From Prolixibacteraceae bacterium UBA1413 (GTDB lineage Bacteria; Bacteroidota; Bacteroidia; Bacteroidales; Prolixibacteraceae): a stretch of DNA of 64,000 nt. The translations under genes were made by a program, and so were the position numbers. Of the stretch, positions 52,594 through 61,487 are shown one piece after another. The notes under the pieces were generated by a model. The model saw only the letters and a program-made list of their open reading frames with translations. It ran no database searches and was not told the origin of the DNA. The stretch's first letter is position 1; each line of letters starts with the position of its first letter. The stretch covers positions 62,001 to 126,000 of the forward strand of contig DBPT01000007.1 in NCBI GenBank assembly GCA_002304925.1. Direction: 5' to 3'.

Positions 52594-52648
52594 TGCACAT
52601 CAGAATTTAACAGGTTTCAGTGTGCAAGGTAATGAAAAAACGATAAGA

Positions 52649-54214
52649 TCAGGTTCCGGGCACCAGGTCCATGATTTTTCCCGAAATTTGAAGGAGGGAG
52701 ATCTCGGCTATTTTGGCCTGGTATTTCACGGAGATAAGCCGTTCTTCAGCATCGAGGAGGCTCTTCTGCACTTCGCGGAGTTCCAGTCCGGTAAGGCTTC
52801 CCAGCTTATATCTTTCCAGGGCAATTTCCAGGTTTTCGCGGGCCACCTCCAGGTTCTGCTCCTCGAGGCGCAGGAGCCTGAGGTTGTTTTCATAACCGTA
52901 AAAGATCGTCAGCAGGTCGGCTTTCACCTCCTGTTCGATTTCGCGGTACTGGTACTGGCGGTTCTCCATTTCAATGCGGGCGTTGGCCTTTTCCCTTTTC
53001 CGGTTAAAACCGTCGAAGAGGTCGATGCCCAGGGTGACGCCATAGTTCATGCCCTGCACCTGCTGGTTCCGGAGGGTAGAGGACTCATAGCCGTTGTAGT
53101 TGTAGTTATAACCGGTGGAAGCCGTCAGGTAGGGGTATTCGCGGGAAGCGATAATTTTGTAGTCGAGGCCCGAGATGACCTGCTGCCGGGTGGCGATGAG
53201 CAGGCTGGTGTTGTTTTGAAGGGTGGAGCCCAGCAGGTCGGAATAATTCAGGTTTTCGTTGATGGAGATGGCCGTGTCGCGGGGAAGGATTGTCTGCCCG
53301 ACATCTTCGGCAGCCATCAGTGCGTTGAGGCGGATCTGTGCAGCTCTGAGCACTTCATTCTGGCGGTCGAGACGGCTGCTGTCGGCGTTGAAGTAAACCT
53401 TTGACTGGAGCAGATCCAGTTTGGAAGAGGCTCCCAGAAGGTAGCGCTGCTCGTCGATACGGACCCGTTCACGAGAAAGGGTAACCGCATAGGCCAGGTT
53501 GTGGTACATGCTCACCTGCTCCACATAATGATAATACTCGGAAGCGATCCTGGCCACCAGGTTCTCCATGGCCATCTGGGAGTTAAGTGCCCCCACCTTG
53601 CTCAGCTCTTCCAGTTTCTTCATGGTGGTCTGCACCTGGAATCCCCGGAAAAGGGTCATCCCCACTGTCACTCCCGCGGCATTGGAGGTGTTATGGATCC
53701 CTTTGGCGGAGGTTTCCCCACCATCGGCCAGCGACTGGTGGGTAGTATTAAGGGTTCCCCCGAACCGGTTGGTGAAAGCAATCTCCGGAAGGTAGCCGGC
53801 ATTTCCGGGGGTGAGATTGTTTTCAGAGACGGCCTGGTTGTTGCGCGAAACCAGCACATTGAAGTTATTTTCTAATCCGCGGACGATACACCCGGCCAGG
53901 TCGACCACCTGCCCCTCTGGGATGGTGGCGGCACGCATGGTTCTTCCGGCGCCGGCGGAATTTCCTGACTGCCCCGGGAGAAGCCCCGGTAACAACAAGG
54001 CTGTAACGAGGAGGGTGAGAAACATAATGACGGGCGTTGGTTTGCCTGCACCATTTGTATTCCCGCAGCGATGGGTGATCCCTGCAGGACTTTTTTTCCC
54101 GGAAGGATCCTTACATCCGGCAGGACCGGTAAATCCTTCAGGCCTGCACTGTTCCGGTGTGCAGGAGGTCTCTGCCAGAGGACTATTTTTTTTTCGTGTT
54201 TTGTTCATTTTCAT
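52649..54214 (-). CDS. TolC-family outer-membrane efflux protein
   Basis: Outer-membrane factor, 521 residues from this start. The TolC core is clear from VDLAGCIVRGLENNFNVLV onward. It has two coiled-coil halves, including LTGLELREVQKSLLDAEERL near the end. ATG 54214 follows the pump stop by 19 bases, which suits an operon. It leaves about 60 hydrophilic residues rich in Lys, Pro and Cys before the hydrophobic signal segment (MFLTLLVTALLLPGLLPGQ). The real start may be ATG 54025 at the head of that segment. Third gene of the second RND system. Confidence 0.88.
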   Translation of the reverse strand: MKMNKTRKKNSPLAETSCTPEQCRPEGFTGPAGCKDPSGKKSPAGITHRCGNTNGAGKPTPVIMFLTLLVTALLLPGLLPGQSGNSAGAGRTMRAATIPEGQVVDLAGCIVRGLENNFNVLVSRNNQAVSENNLTPGNAGYLPEIAFTNRFGGTLNTTHQSLADGGETSAKGIHNTSNAAGVTVGMTLFRGFQVQTTMKKLEELSKVGALNSQMAMENLVARIASEYYHYVEQVSMYHNLAYAVTLSRERVRIDEQRYLLGASSKLDLLQSKVYFNADSSRLDRQNEVLRAAQIRLNALMAAEDVGQTILPRDTAISINENLNYSDLLGSTLQNNTSLLIATRQQVISGLDYKIIASREYPYLTASTGYNYNYNGYESSTLRNQQVQGMNYGVTLGIDLFDGFNRKREKANARIEMENRQYQYREIEQEVKADLLTIFYGYENNLRLLRLEEQNLEVARENLEIALERYKLGSLTGLELREVQKSLLDAEERLISVKYQAKIAEISLLQISGKIMDLVPGT

Positions 54215-54233
54215 TCGATCGTAACCAGGGGCA

Positions 54234-57200
54234 TTACAGGTCTGTTTCCGCCTGGGAGGTGGTAGCCAGTGTGGAATCGTCAGGCATTTTTTCCCGGTTA
54301 AGGTGTTTGGATTCACTGGAGATGTAAAGGTATATAGCGGGCACCACGTAAAGGGTGAGGAAGGTTGCCAGGGTGAGGCCTCCGACCACGGCGATACCCA
54401 TGGCGACGCGGCTCTGGGCGCCTTCGCCCCAGCCCATGGCCAGGGGGAGGATTCCCAGGACGGTGGAGAGGCTGGTCATCAGGATAGGCCGGAAGCGGGC
54501 TGCCGAGGCAAAACGGATGGCCTCCTCCTTATTCATGCCGGCCTCCTTGCGCTGGTTGGCAAACTCCACGATGAGAATCCCGTTTTTGGAGACCAGTCCA
54601 ATCAGCATGATAAGTCCGATCTGGCTGAAGATGTTCATGGTGATCCCGAAATACCACATAAAAATCAGGGCTCCCGTAAGGGCCAGGGGCACCGTCATCA
54701 TCACGATCACCGGGTCCTTGAAGCTTTCGAACTGGGCCGACAGTACCAGGAAGATGAGAACGATGGCCAGGATAAAGGCGAACATCAGGCTGGAGGAGCT
54801 CTCCATAAAGTCCTTGGAGTCGCCTGCCAGGGCTGTCCGGAAGGTGTCGTCGAGCACTTCGGCGGCTATCTTGTCCATTTCTTCGAGGCCCTGGCTGATG
54901 GTTTTGCCTTCGGCGAGGCCTGCAGAGATGGTGGCTGCCACAAAACGGTTGTAACGGAACAGTTGCGGCGGGGCTGTGGTTTCCTTCAGGTTGACAAAGT
55001 TGTCGAGTTGGATCATCTGGCCTGTATTGTTGCGCACGTAGAGCGATTTCAGGTCAAGGGGTTTGTTACGATCCTGACGGGCCAGCTCCCCGAAGATCTG
55101 GTATTGTTTGCCGTTCATGATGAAATAGCCGAAGCGTTGTCCGCTGAGCGCCAACTGAAGGGTCTGCCCGATGTTCTGGGTGGAAACGCCCAGCAGGTTG
55201 GCTTTATCGCGGTTAATCTCAATCTGGATCTCCGGTTTGGTAAACTTCAGGTTGACATCAGCCATCACGAAGGTGGGATTGTCCTGTACTTTGGCCATAA
55301 AAGCCGGTAGAATCTCCCGCAGTTTCTCAATGTTGGGGGCCTGGAGGACATACTGGATGGGCATTCCTGCACGGCGGCCCCCGAAGGTGGACTGCTGCAT
55401 GACATTGGCGCGGGCCTTTGTTTTCTTGCGCAGTTCACGGGTAAGCTGGTTGGCGATCTCCTGCTGAGTGCGGTCGCGCATGTCGGGAGACACCAGCACG
55501 ATACGCACAAATCCCCCACCGCCGCGGATCATCGTAGTGGTCTTGTCGGCTTCAGGGATGGTCCTTTCCACTACCGATGCCAGGTCTTCCACATAGGCAA
55601 GGTTATACTCATAGGTAGACCCTTCAGGCGAGGTGATGTTGATGTTCATTTGGGAGCGGTCCTCAAGGGGAGCCATTTCCGCCGGGATGGAGTTCCATAG
55701 CCAGAGAATCAGCCCGAAGGCAGATAACAGGATAACAATAGCGATGTATTTTTTCTTCAGGAAAGAATCGAGAGAATTCCGGTAGATGGTGTTGAGTTTC
55801 ACAAAGAACTTCTCGGTGAAATTATAGATTTTGCTACGGGTTTTCCTGATTTTGAGCAGCTTGGTCGACAGCATAGGGGTCAGGGTGAGGGCGACGAATG
55901 CCGAGATGGTCACGGACCCTGCAATGACGATGCTGAACTCCCGGAAGAGCCGACCGGTCATCCCCTCCAGAAAGACGATCGGGATAAAGACCGCCACCAG
56001 GGTGATGGTGGTGGCAATGATGGCAAAATAGATCTCGTTAGATCCTTTGAGGCCGGCTTCCATGGGGGTCATTCCCTTTTCAATTTTCACATAGATGTTC
56101 TCCATCATGATGATGGCATCGTCCACCACCAGACCGATAGAGAGCACGATAGCCAGCAGGGTAAGCACGTTGATGGTGAATTCGGCGAGATACATGACAA
56201 AGAAGGCTCCCACAAGGGAGACGGGGATCACGAGAATGGGGATCATGGTGGTCCGCCAGTCGCGCAGGAAGAGGAAGATGATAAACACCACCAGTGCAAA
56301 GGCTATATAGATGGTCTCCATCACTTCCCTGATGGAGGAGCGAATGTACTGGGTATTGTCGAAGCCGATGTCGATGACCACATCATTGGGGAGGTCTTTT
56401 TTGATGTATTCAAGGCGTTTGTAGACTTCGTCGACGATATCGATGTGGTTGGCTCCAGGCTGGGGGATGATTACGGTAGATACCATGGGGACGCCGTTCA
56501 TTTTCATGATGCCGCGGAGATCTTCGGGTCCTAATTCGGCGCGGCCTACATCGCGGACCCTGACGAGCTGGTCGCCCACCTGGCGGATGATGAGGTTATT
56601 GAATTCCGCGGGTGTGGTCATCAGTCCCAGGGTGCGGATAGTGAGTTCGGTGGTGTTGCCTTCGACGCTTCCTGCCGGAAGTTCCACATTTTCGCGGAGG
56701 ATGGCGTTGCGCACATCGAGGGGGGTCATCTGGTAGCCCGCAAGCTTGGCCGGGTCGAGCCACAGCCGCATGGCATACCGTTTCTCTCCCCAGATCTGCA
56801 CGGCGCTCACACCGGAAATGGTCTGCAGTTGCTCCTTAAAGGTAAGGTCTGCAATTTCCGACAGTTCCAGCAGGGATCGTTTGGGACTCTGGACGGCGAT
56901 CATCATGATGGGGCTGGCATCGGCATCGGCTTTTGATACGGTGGGCGGGTCACAGTCGCGCGGCAGAAACCGTTGCGCCTGGGAAACCTTGTCGCGTACA
57001 TCGTTGGCGGCGGTCTCCATGTCAACACTCAATTCAAATTCCACACTGATGCTGCTGCGACCCTGGCTGCTCCGGCTGGTCAGTGTCCTGATTCCCGGGA
57101 TCCCGTTGATCGACTGTTCCAGAGGCTCGGTGATCTGGGTTTCAATTACGTCGGAATTAGCCCCCGGATAGGAAGTGTTGACAGAGATCAGCGGTGGGTC

Positions 57201-57320
57201 GACGCTGGGAAACTCCCTGACTCCCAGGTAGGTGATGCCGATTCCCCCGAAAAGGAGGATGACCAGGGAGAATACCGTGGCCAGTACCGGTCGCTGAATG
57301 CTGGTGGATGCAAGACTCAT
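54234..57320 (-). CDS. RND-family efflux pump, HAE1 type
   Basis: Inner-membrane pump of 1028 residues, full family length. TM4 carries the intact proton-relay pair, SIGLVVDDAIIMMENIYVK, unlike the other pump in this window. Also standard are the start SLASTSIQRPVLATVFSLVI, the porter-domain GISAVQIWGEKRYAMRLWLD and the TM10-11 segment GLVSKNGILIVEFANQRKE. The start ATG overlaps the adaptor stop (ATGA), showing translational coupling. HAE1 pumps export hydrophobic drugs, bile-like amphiphiles or siderophores; the substrate is unknown. Confidence 0.95.
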   Translation of the reverse strand: MSLASTSIQRPVLATVFSLVILLFGGIGITYLGVREFPSVDPPLISVNTSYPGANSDVIETQITEPLEQSINGIPGIRTLTSRSSQGRSSISVEFELSVDMETAANDVRDKVSQAQRFLPRDCDPPTVSKADADASPIMMIAVQSPKRSLLELSEIADLTFKEQLQTISGVSAVQIWGEKRYAMRLWLDPAKLAGYQMTPLDVRNAILRENVELPAGSVEGNTTELTIRTLGLMTTPAEFNNLIIRQVGDQLVRVRDVGRAELGPEDLRGIMKMNGVPMVSTVIIPQPGANHIDIVDEVYKRLEYIKKDLPNDVVIDIGFDNTQYIRSSIREVMETIYIAFALVVFIIFLFLRDWRTTMIPILVIPVSLVGAFFVMYLAEFTINVLTLLAIVLSIGLVVDDAIIMMENIYVKIEKGMTPMEAGLKGSNEIYFAIIATTITLVAVFIPIVFLEGMTGRLFREFSIVIAGSVTISAFVALTLTPMLSTKLLKIRKTRSKIYNFTEKFFVKLNTIYRNSLDSFLKKKYIAIVILLSAFGLILWLWNSIPAEMAPLEDRSQMNINITSPEGSTYEYNLAYVEDLASVVERTIPEADKTTTMIRGGGGFVRIVLVSPDMRDRTQQEIANQLTRELRKKTKARANVMQQSTFGGRRAGMPIQYVLQAPNIEKLREILPAFMAKVQDNPTFVMADVNLKFTKPEIQIEINRDKANLLGVSTQNIGQTLQLALSGQRFGYFIMNGKQYQIFGELARQDRNKPLDLKSLYVRNNTGQMIQLDNFVNLKETTAPPQLFRYNRFVAATISAGLAEGKTISQGLEEMDKIAAEVLDDTFRTALAGDSKDFMESSSSLMFAFILAIVLIFLVLSAQFESFKDPVIVMMTVPLALTGALIFMWYFGITMNIFSQIGLIMLIGLVSKNGILIVEFANQRKEAGMNKEEAIRFASAARFRPILMTSLSTVLGILPLAMGWGEGAQSRVAMGIAVVGGLTLATFLTLYVVPAIYLYISSESKHLNREKMPDDSTLATTSQAETDL

Positions 57321-58522
57321 GGAGCAGGAATTTCAGGGTTGGTAACCATCTCCGGGGCAGTGACGGTCTGGTTGGTAACCAGCGTGTCAAACTGTACCGG
57401 CAAGCCCTGGCGGAGCTGCAGGATGGCAGTGGTAAGCAGGGTATCCCCGAAGGATAGTCCTGAATGCACCTGCACATGTGACTCGGTGCGGAGACCTATA
57501 TCGATCATGCGCAACTCGGCTTTTCCCCCCTTGTAAACAAAAACCCTTTCTCCTTCCATCTCAGCGATCACCGCCTCGGTGGGGATGGAAATGGCATCGT
57601 TGATTTCCGAGAGCTGGGCCTTCACACTTACGAAACGACCCGGTTTCAGCTCATTGTTACGGTTGGGGTAGAGCGCCCTGACCGCAATCATGCGGGTGTC
57701 GGTATTCACTTTGGGATCGATGGCATACACGTTTGCAGAGAAGACCCGGTTGATTCCGTCGACAGTGAAGGTGATGGGGAAACCGGGGGTGATTTCCCCG
57801 GCATACCGCTCCGAAATCGAAAATTCGATTTTCAGGGGGCTGGTTTTTACCAGGCGCACGATCTTGGTCTGGGTGGTGGCAAAAGCTCCCTCACTCACCA
57901 TGCGGAGGCCGACGATGCCATCAAAGGGGGCACGCAATTCGGTTTCGGCGATCCGGGCTTCCACGAGCAGGATGTCGGCCTCCAGGGCCTGCAGTTCGGT
58001 GGCTACCTGGTCGTAGCTTTCCCGGCTCACGGCATCGCGGTCAAGGAGTTGCCTCGCCCGGAACTCCTTCTCTTCGGTCAGTTTCTTCTGGGCCTGCAGC
58101 TTTAGCAACTGGGCCTGCAACGGTCGGTCGTTGATCTTGGCCAGGAGCTGCCCCTTCTTAACATTGGTGCCCTCAGAAAAATGGATGGCAACGATCTTCC
58201 CGGAGGTCTCAAACGACAACTCCACCTCTTCATCGGGCAGCAGGGAGCCGGTACTGTACATGAGGTCGAACATCCGGGTGGGGACGAGCACATAGCCGCT
58301 GGCCATGGTAGGCTGCTGGCCCATGCCGCCCCGCATCCCGGGACCACCCGGCATGCCCAAACCGGCACCTCCGGGAGCCGCCTGACCCATTGCCGGGCCC
58401 CCATCACCTTTGCCCCCTCTAAAAAGGGGCCTGATCTTCGGGTAAAAAATTATGCCAGCAATCACCAGCAGCACCAGCGTCCAGGTGATTATCCTTGTCA
58501 TCTTTTTTTTGTGGACAGCCAT
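57317..58522 (-). CDS. RND efflux periplasmic adaptor with Gly/Met/Pro-rich linker
   Basis: Membrane-fusion protein of 401 residues. One N-terminal helix (about 10-28) anchors it; there is no lipobox. Residues 35-75 are almost only Gly, Met, Pro, Ala and Gln (MGQAAPGGAGLGMPGGPGMR). The usual parts follow: LSFETSGKIVAIHFSEGTNVKKGQ, an alpha-hairpin of about 45 residues, LRAPFDGIVGLRMVSEGAF and a beta-barrel. It is the first gene of the adaptor-pump-TolC operon. A TAGTTTTG -7 box lies 71 bases upstream. Confidence 0.93.
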   Translation of the reverse strand: MAVHKKKMTRIITWTLVLLVIAGIIFYPKIRPLFRGGKGDGGPAMGQAAPGGAGLGMPGGPGMRGGMGQQPTMASGYVLVPTRMFDLMYSTGSLLPDEEVELSFETSGKIVAIHFSEGTNVKKGQLLAKINDRPLQAQLLKLQAQKKLTEEKEFRARQLLDRDAVSRESYDQVATELQALEADILLVEARIAETELRAPFDGIVGLRMVSEGAFATTQTKIVRLVKTSPLKIEFSISERYAGEITPGFPITFTVDGINRVFSANVYAIDPKVNTDTRMIAVRALYPNRNNELKPGRFVSVKAQLSEINDAISIPTEAVIAEMEGERVFVYKGGKAELRMIDIGLRTESHVQVHSGLSFGDTLLTTAILQLRQGLPVQFDTLVTNQTVTAPEMVTNPEIPAP

Positions 58523-58592
58523 GGAAATTTATTATTAATAACTTTTCGGCAATAAAAATGTTCAATCAAAAAAATTGGACTGTTTTGAAGTG

Positions 58593-58600
58593 CAAAACTA
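58593..58600 (-). promoter_or_regulatory. Bacteroidota -7 box TAGTTTTG before second RND operon
   Basis: Read on the minus strand TAGTTTTG matches TAnnTTTG and lies about 70 bases before the adaptor start. No convincing -33 element was found. Confidence 0.45.
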
Positions 58601-58674
58601 AAAAAAGGAATCCCTGATTTTTCATAACGGAATGTTAATGAAACCGTTTCCACGAGCAGGACACCTCCGGGGTG

Positions 58675-61284
58675 TTACTTTCGGGTCAGTCGGTTGAATG
58701 GAGCCTGGGGTGCCACGGCTTTGGTGACTGCACCGCCGTCAATCTCCCCGGCGATGGTGAAAGTGGCGGAGAGTGGCAGGTTACGGGAGGAATTGCCAGC
58801 CCGGAGGGTGTACTCCCCGGCTTCGGCGATCCACCGGGAGGCGGCTTCATCGAAGGAGGCAATGTCGCGGGTGGTAAGGGTGAAAGTAATCGTTTCACGC
58901 TCTCCGGGCTGCAGAACCTTCGTTTTGGCGAAAGCCACCAGCACCGTTTCCGGCTTCTCCAGTTTGACGGCTGGGGCTGTCAGGTAAAGCTGCACTACCT
59001 CACGGCCGGCTACGCTTCCGATGTTTTTCACCTCGGTAGTAACCTTTAGTTTACCAGTGAATGCGGAGCTTTCAGGTTTCAGTTCGGAAATCTCAAAGGT
59101 GGTGTAGGAAAGGCCGTATCCGAATTCATAGGCAACAGGGGTACCGAAGGTGTTGAAATAGCGGTATCCCACGTAGATATCCTCTTCATAGGTAATCTGC
59201 CAGGGAGCGCGCTTCATCATGGAGAATCCCGAGAGGTCAGCGGAATGATCCTCTTTTTCCACGCCGGGTTCGGGAATTCCGGGGAAATTAATGGCGGAGG
59301 GACAGTCGCTGTAGTTTACAGGGAAGGTAGCTGCCAGTTTCCCAGAGGGGTTGACTTTTCCAGAGAGGATGTCGACCACCGAGTTGCCCCCTTCCTGGCC
59401 GGGTTGCCATGCCAGCAGGATGGCGTCGGGGAGGTCGCGCCAGGAGGCGGTTTCGATAACCCCGGCGATGTTGAGGATGACGATGGTTTTCTTGCTTTTG
59501 GTACGGAAAGCTTCGGAAACATTTCTGATGAGGTCTTTTTCGGTGGGGGTGAGCAGGAAGTCGCCCTCCGTGGCGGTGCGGTCCTGCCCTTCGCCGGCGT
59601 TGCGGCCGATGGTCACCAGGGCGATGTCGGCCTTGTCAGCCATTCTGACGGCCAGGGCGGCGTCGAGGGGCATCTCCGCCAAAGGTTGTTTGCCACCCAT
59701 GAGGGCTGTCAGCCAGTTCGTCGGGGGGGCCATCTTTTCACGGGCGGCCTCCATGTAGCCGGTATAGATTTCCATCAGCTCCTCGTCAGGGGTGTATCCG
59801 CCATTGCGGAGGCCGTCGGTGAGAGCAACGGTATAGGCTTCGTTGACATCGCCGCTGCCGGTTCCTCCGGAAATAAAATCGTAGGAGGTATTTCCGAAAG
59901 CGGCCACCGTTTTAACTTCCGTGTCCAGAGGCAGGGCGCCGGCTTCGTTTTTCAGGAGGACCATCCCGTCGGCAGCGGCCTGACGGGTGACCTTGGCATG
60001 GGCGCCCAGGTTAGGTTTGTTGCTGAAAGGGTACTGGTTATAGCGCGGCGTTTTGAACATGATCTTCAGCATGCGGGTGATGTTCCGGTCGAGGATGACC
60101 TCATCGAGTTGCCCTGCTTCCACAGCAGCTACGATGGCGTTGACCTGCATGGGAGTGCCCGGCATCAGCACATCGTTGCCAGCTTTCATCATGGCCACGG
60201 CATCGTTGCCGCCGCCCCAATCACTCATCACATACCCCTCAAAACCCCAGTCCCCGCGGAGAACCGTGGTGAGCAACCCTTCGCTCTCGGGAGCATAAAC
60301 CCCGTTGATTTTGTTGTAAGATGACATGATCGTCCAGGGCTGTGCCTCCCTGACCATCATCTCAAAGCCACGGAGGTAGATTTCGCGCAGCGCTCTTTCG
60401 CTGACGATGGTATTCACCGACATGCGGAAGGTCTCCGAGTTGTTGGCGGCGAAATGTTTGGGTGAAGTACCCACGCCGTTGGACTGGATGCCTTTGACCA
60501 TGGCCGAGGCCATGCGGCCGGTGACCAGGGGATCTTCGGAATAATACTCGAAGTTACGTCCGCAGAGGGGATCCCTCTGGATATTGAGGGCGGGGCCCAG
60601 GATGACGTCGGCGCCATATTCGAGTACTTCCCGGCCCATGGCCTGCCCCACCTCTTCGACAAGCCGGGGGTCCCAGGTGGAAGCCAGGAGTGTGGCGATG
60701 GGGAAGGCGGTACAGAAATAGGTACTGTCGTCGCCCTTGCGGCGGGGGGAGATCCTCAGCCCTGCGGGGCCGTCGGCCAGCACCTGGGTGGTCACCCCCA
60801 ACAGGGGGTATTCTACGGTGAAGCCAGCGGCGCCGGGCAGGTATTTCCTGACTTTATCGACCATGGCCATATAGAGGGAATCCTGCGGTGACCCCGTAAA
60901 GGGATTCATCCTTCCTCTTCCAGGAGGGGTAGTTGCTACTCCGCCACCGGGGGCCGCGGAACCGGTGTTAATACCGGGAGTGCCCGTTACGCCTTCAGGG
61001 GCGGGTCTTCTCCCTTTGCCGGCCGGCCTGGCCTGGCTTTGTCGTTCTGTTCTTTGTGCCGTGCTGCCAATAGCTTGGTCGGATCCCCCGGGAAGCTCAA
61101 AATGCATCCCGGTACCCACCAGCAGACGGGCTTTTTCCTCCAGGGTGAGGGAATCAAGTATCGCTGCTATTTTTTGGTCATCGTTCATTTGTCTCTGTTG
61201 AGGAGTGCACTGCCAAAGGGTAGTTCCGGCCCAAAGCAGCAATACCAGTGGGGCTACAAACCCGGAGATAGATAGTTTTTTCAT
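58675..61284 (-). CDS. GH3 family beta-glycosidase, lipoprotein with Pro/Gly-rich insertion
   Basis: Exo-glycosidase of 869 residues. Signal peptide ends in lipobox LWQC (about residue 26). The GH3 barrel carries nucleophile Asp355 in YVMSDWGGGND and substrate-binding segments LADGPAGLR and GTSPKHFAANN. The second alpha/beta domain and the fibronectin-like C-terminal domain (EFGYGLSYTTFEIS, VVQLYLTAP) are intact. A stretch of about 60 residues rich in Ala, Gly, Pro, Arg and Thr (about 70-130) interrupts the first domain between LVGTGMHFELPGG and AMVDKVRKYLPGAAGFT. The ATG at 61284 is preferred to a TTG 48 bases upstream. It likely cleaves beta-glucose or beta-xylose from oligosaccharides. Confidence 0.92.
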   Translation of the reverse strand: MKKLSISGFVAPLVLLLWAGTTLWQCTPQQRQMNDDQKIAAILDSLTLEEKARLLVGTGMHFELPGGSDQAIGSTAQRTERQSQARPAGKGRRPAPEGVTGTPGINTGSAAPGGGVATTPPGRGRMNPFTGSPQDSLYMAMVDKVRKYLPGAAGFTVEYPLLGVTTQVLADGPAGLRISPRRKGDDSTYFCTAFPIATLLASTWDPRLVEEVGQAMGREVLEYGADVILGPALNIQRDPLCGRNFEYYSEDPLVTGRMASAMVKGIQSNGVGTSPKHFAANNSETFRMSVNTIVSERALREIYLRGFEMMVREAQPWTIMSSYNKINGVYAPESEGLLTTVLRGDWGFEGYVMSDWGGGNDAVAMMKAGNDVLMPGTPMQVNAIVAAVEAGQLDEVILDRNITRMLKIMFKTPRYNQYPFSNKPNLGAHAKVTRQAAADGMVLLKNEAGALPLDTEVKTVAAFGNTSYDFISGGTGSGDVNEAYTVALTDGLRNGGYTPDEELMEIYTGYMEAAREKMAPPTNWLTALMGGKQPLAEMPLDAALAVRMADKADIALVTIGRNAGEGQDRTATEGDFLLTPTEKDLIRNVSEAFRTKSKKTIVILNIAGVIETASWRDLPDAILLAWQPGQEGGNSVVDILSGKVNPSGKLAATFPVNYSDCPSAINFPGIPEPGVEKEDHSADLSGFSMMKRAPWQITYEEDIYVGYRYFNTFGTPVAYEFGYGLSYTTFEISELKPESSAFTGKLKVTTEVKNIGSVAGREVVQLYLTAPAVKLEKPETVLVAFAKTKVLQPGERETITFTLTTRDIASFDEAASRWIAEAGEYTLRAGNSSRNLPLSATFTIAGEIDGGAVTKAVAPQAPFNRLTRK

Positions 61285-61412
61285 TTGTGTCGGAAAATAG
61301 GTGGTTCCGTTGATTATTGAACGTTTTCTCAAATGTGCCGGTTTTTCAATTCCGGTTCGCTCTTCTTCTGATTTTGCGGAAAGATTATTAATAAATCTGC
61401 CGGTAAGAAATG

Positions 61413-61448
61413 CTCCGGCCTTCCGGTTGTCAGCCAGAGGCCGGAGCA
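61413..61448 (-). terminator. Stem-loop after carboxylesterase gene
   Basis: A 10-bp perfect inverted repeat GCTCCGGCCT/AGGCCGGAGC (61413-61422 with 61439-61448, loop 16) lies 40 bases after the stop of the minus-strand carboxylesterase gene. On that strand it is followed by ATTTCTTA, a weak T-tract. It probably ends that transcript before the GH3 gene. Confidence 0.65.
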
Positions 61449-61487
61449 GCCTCCGGAAAAAGAGACGTGCCTTCTGATCGGCAGAGG

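Noticed and set aside
59245..60324. Open plus-strand frame of about 360 codons opposite GH3
   Set aside because: The opposite strand carries GH3 active-site motifs in order. The plus-strand product has no family features. Similar shadows occur at 28135-29184, 35833-36939, 41446-42600 and 52487-53404.
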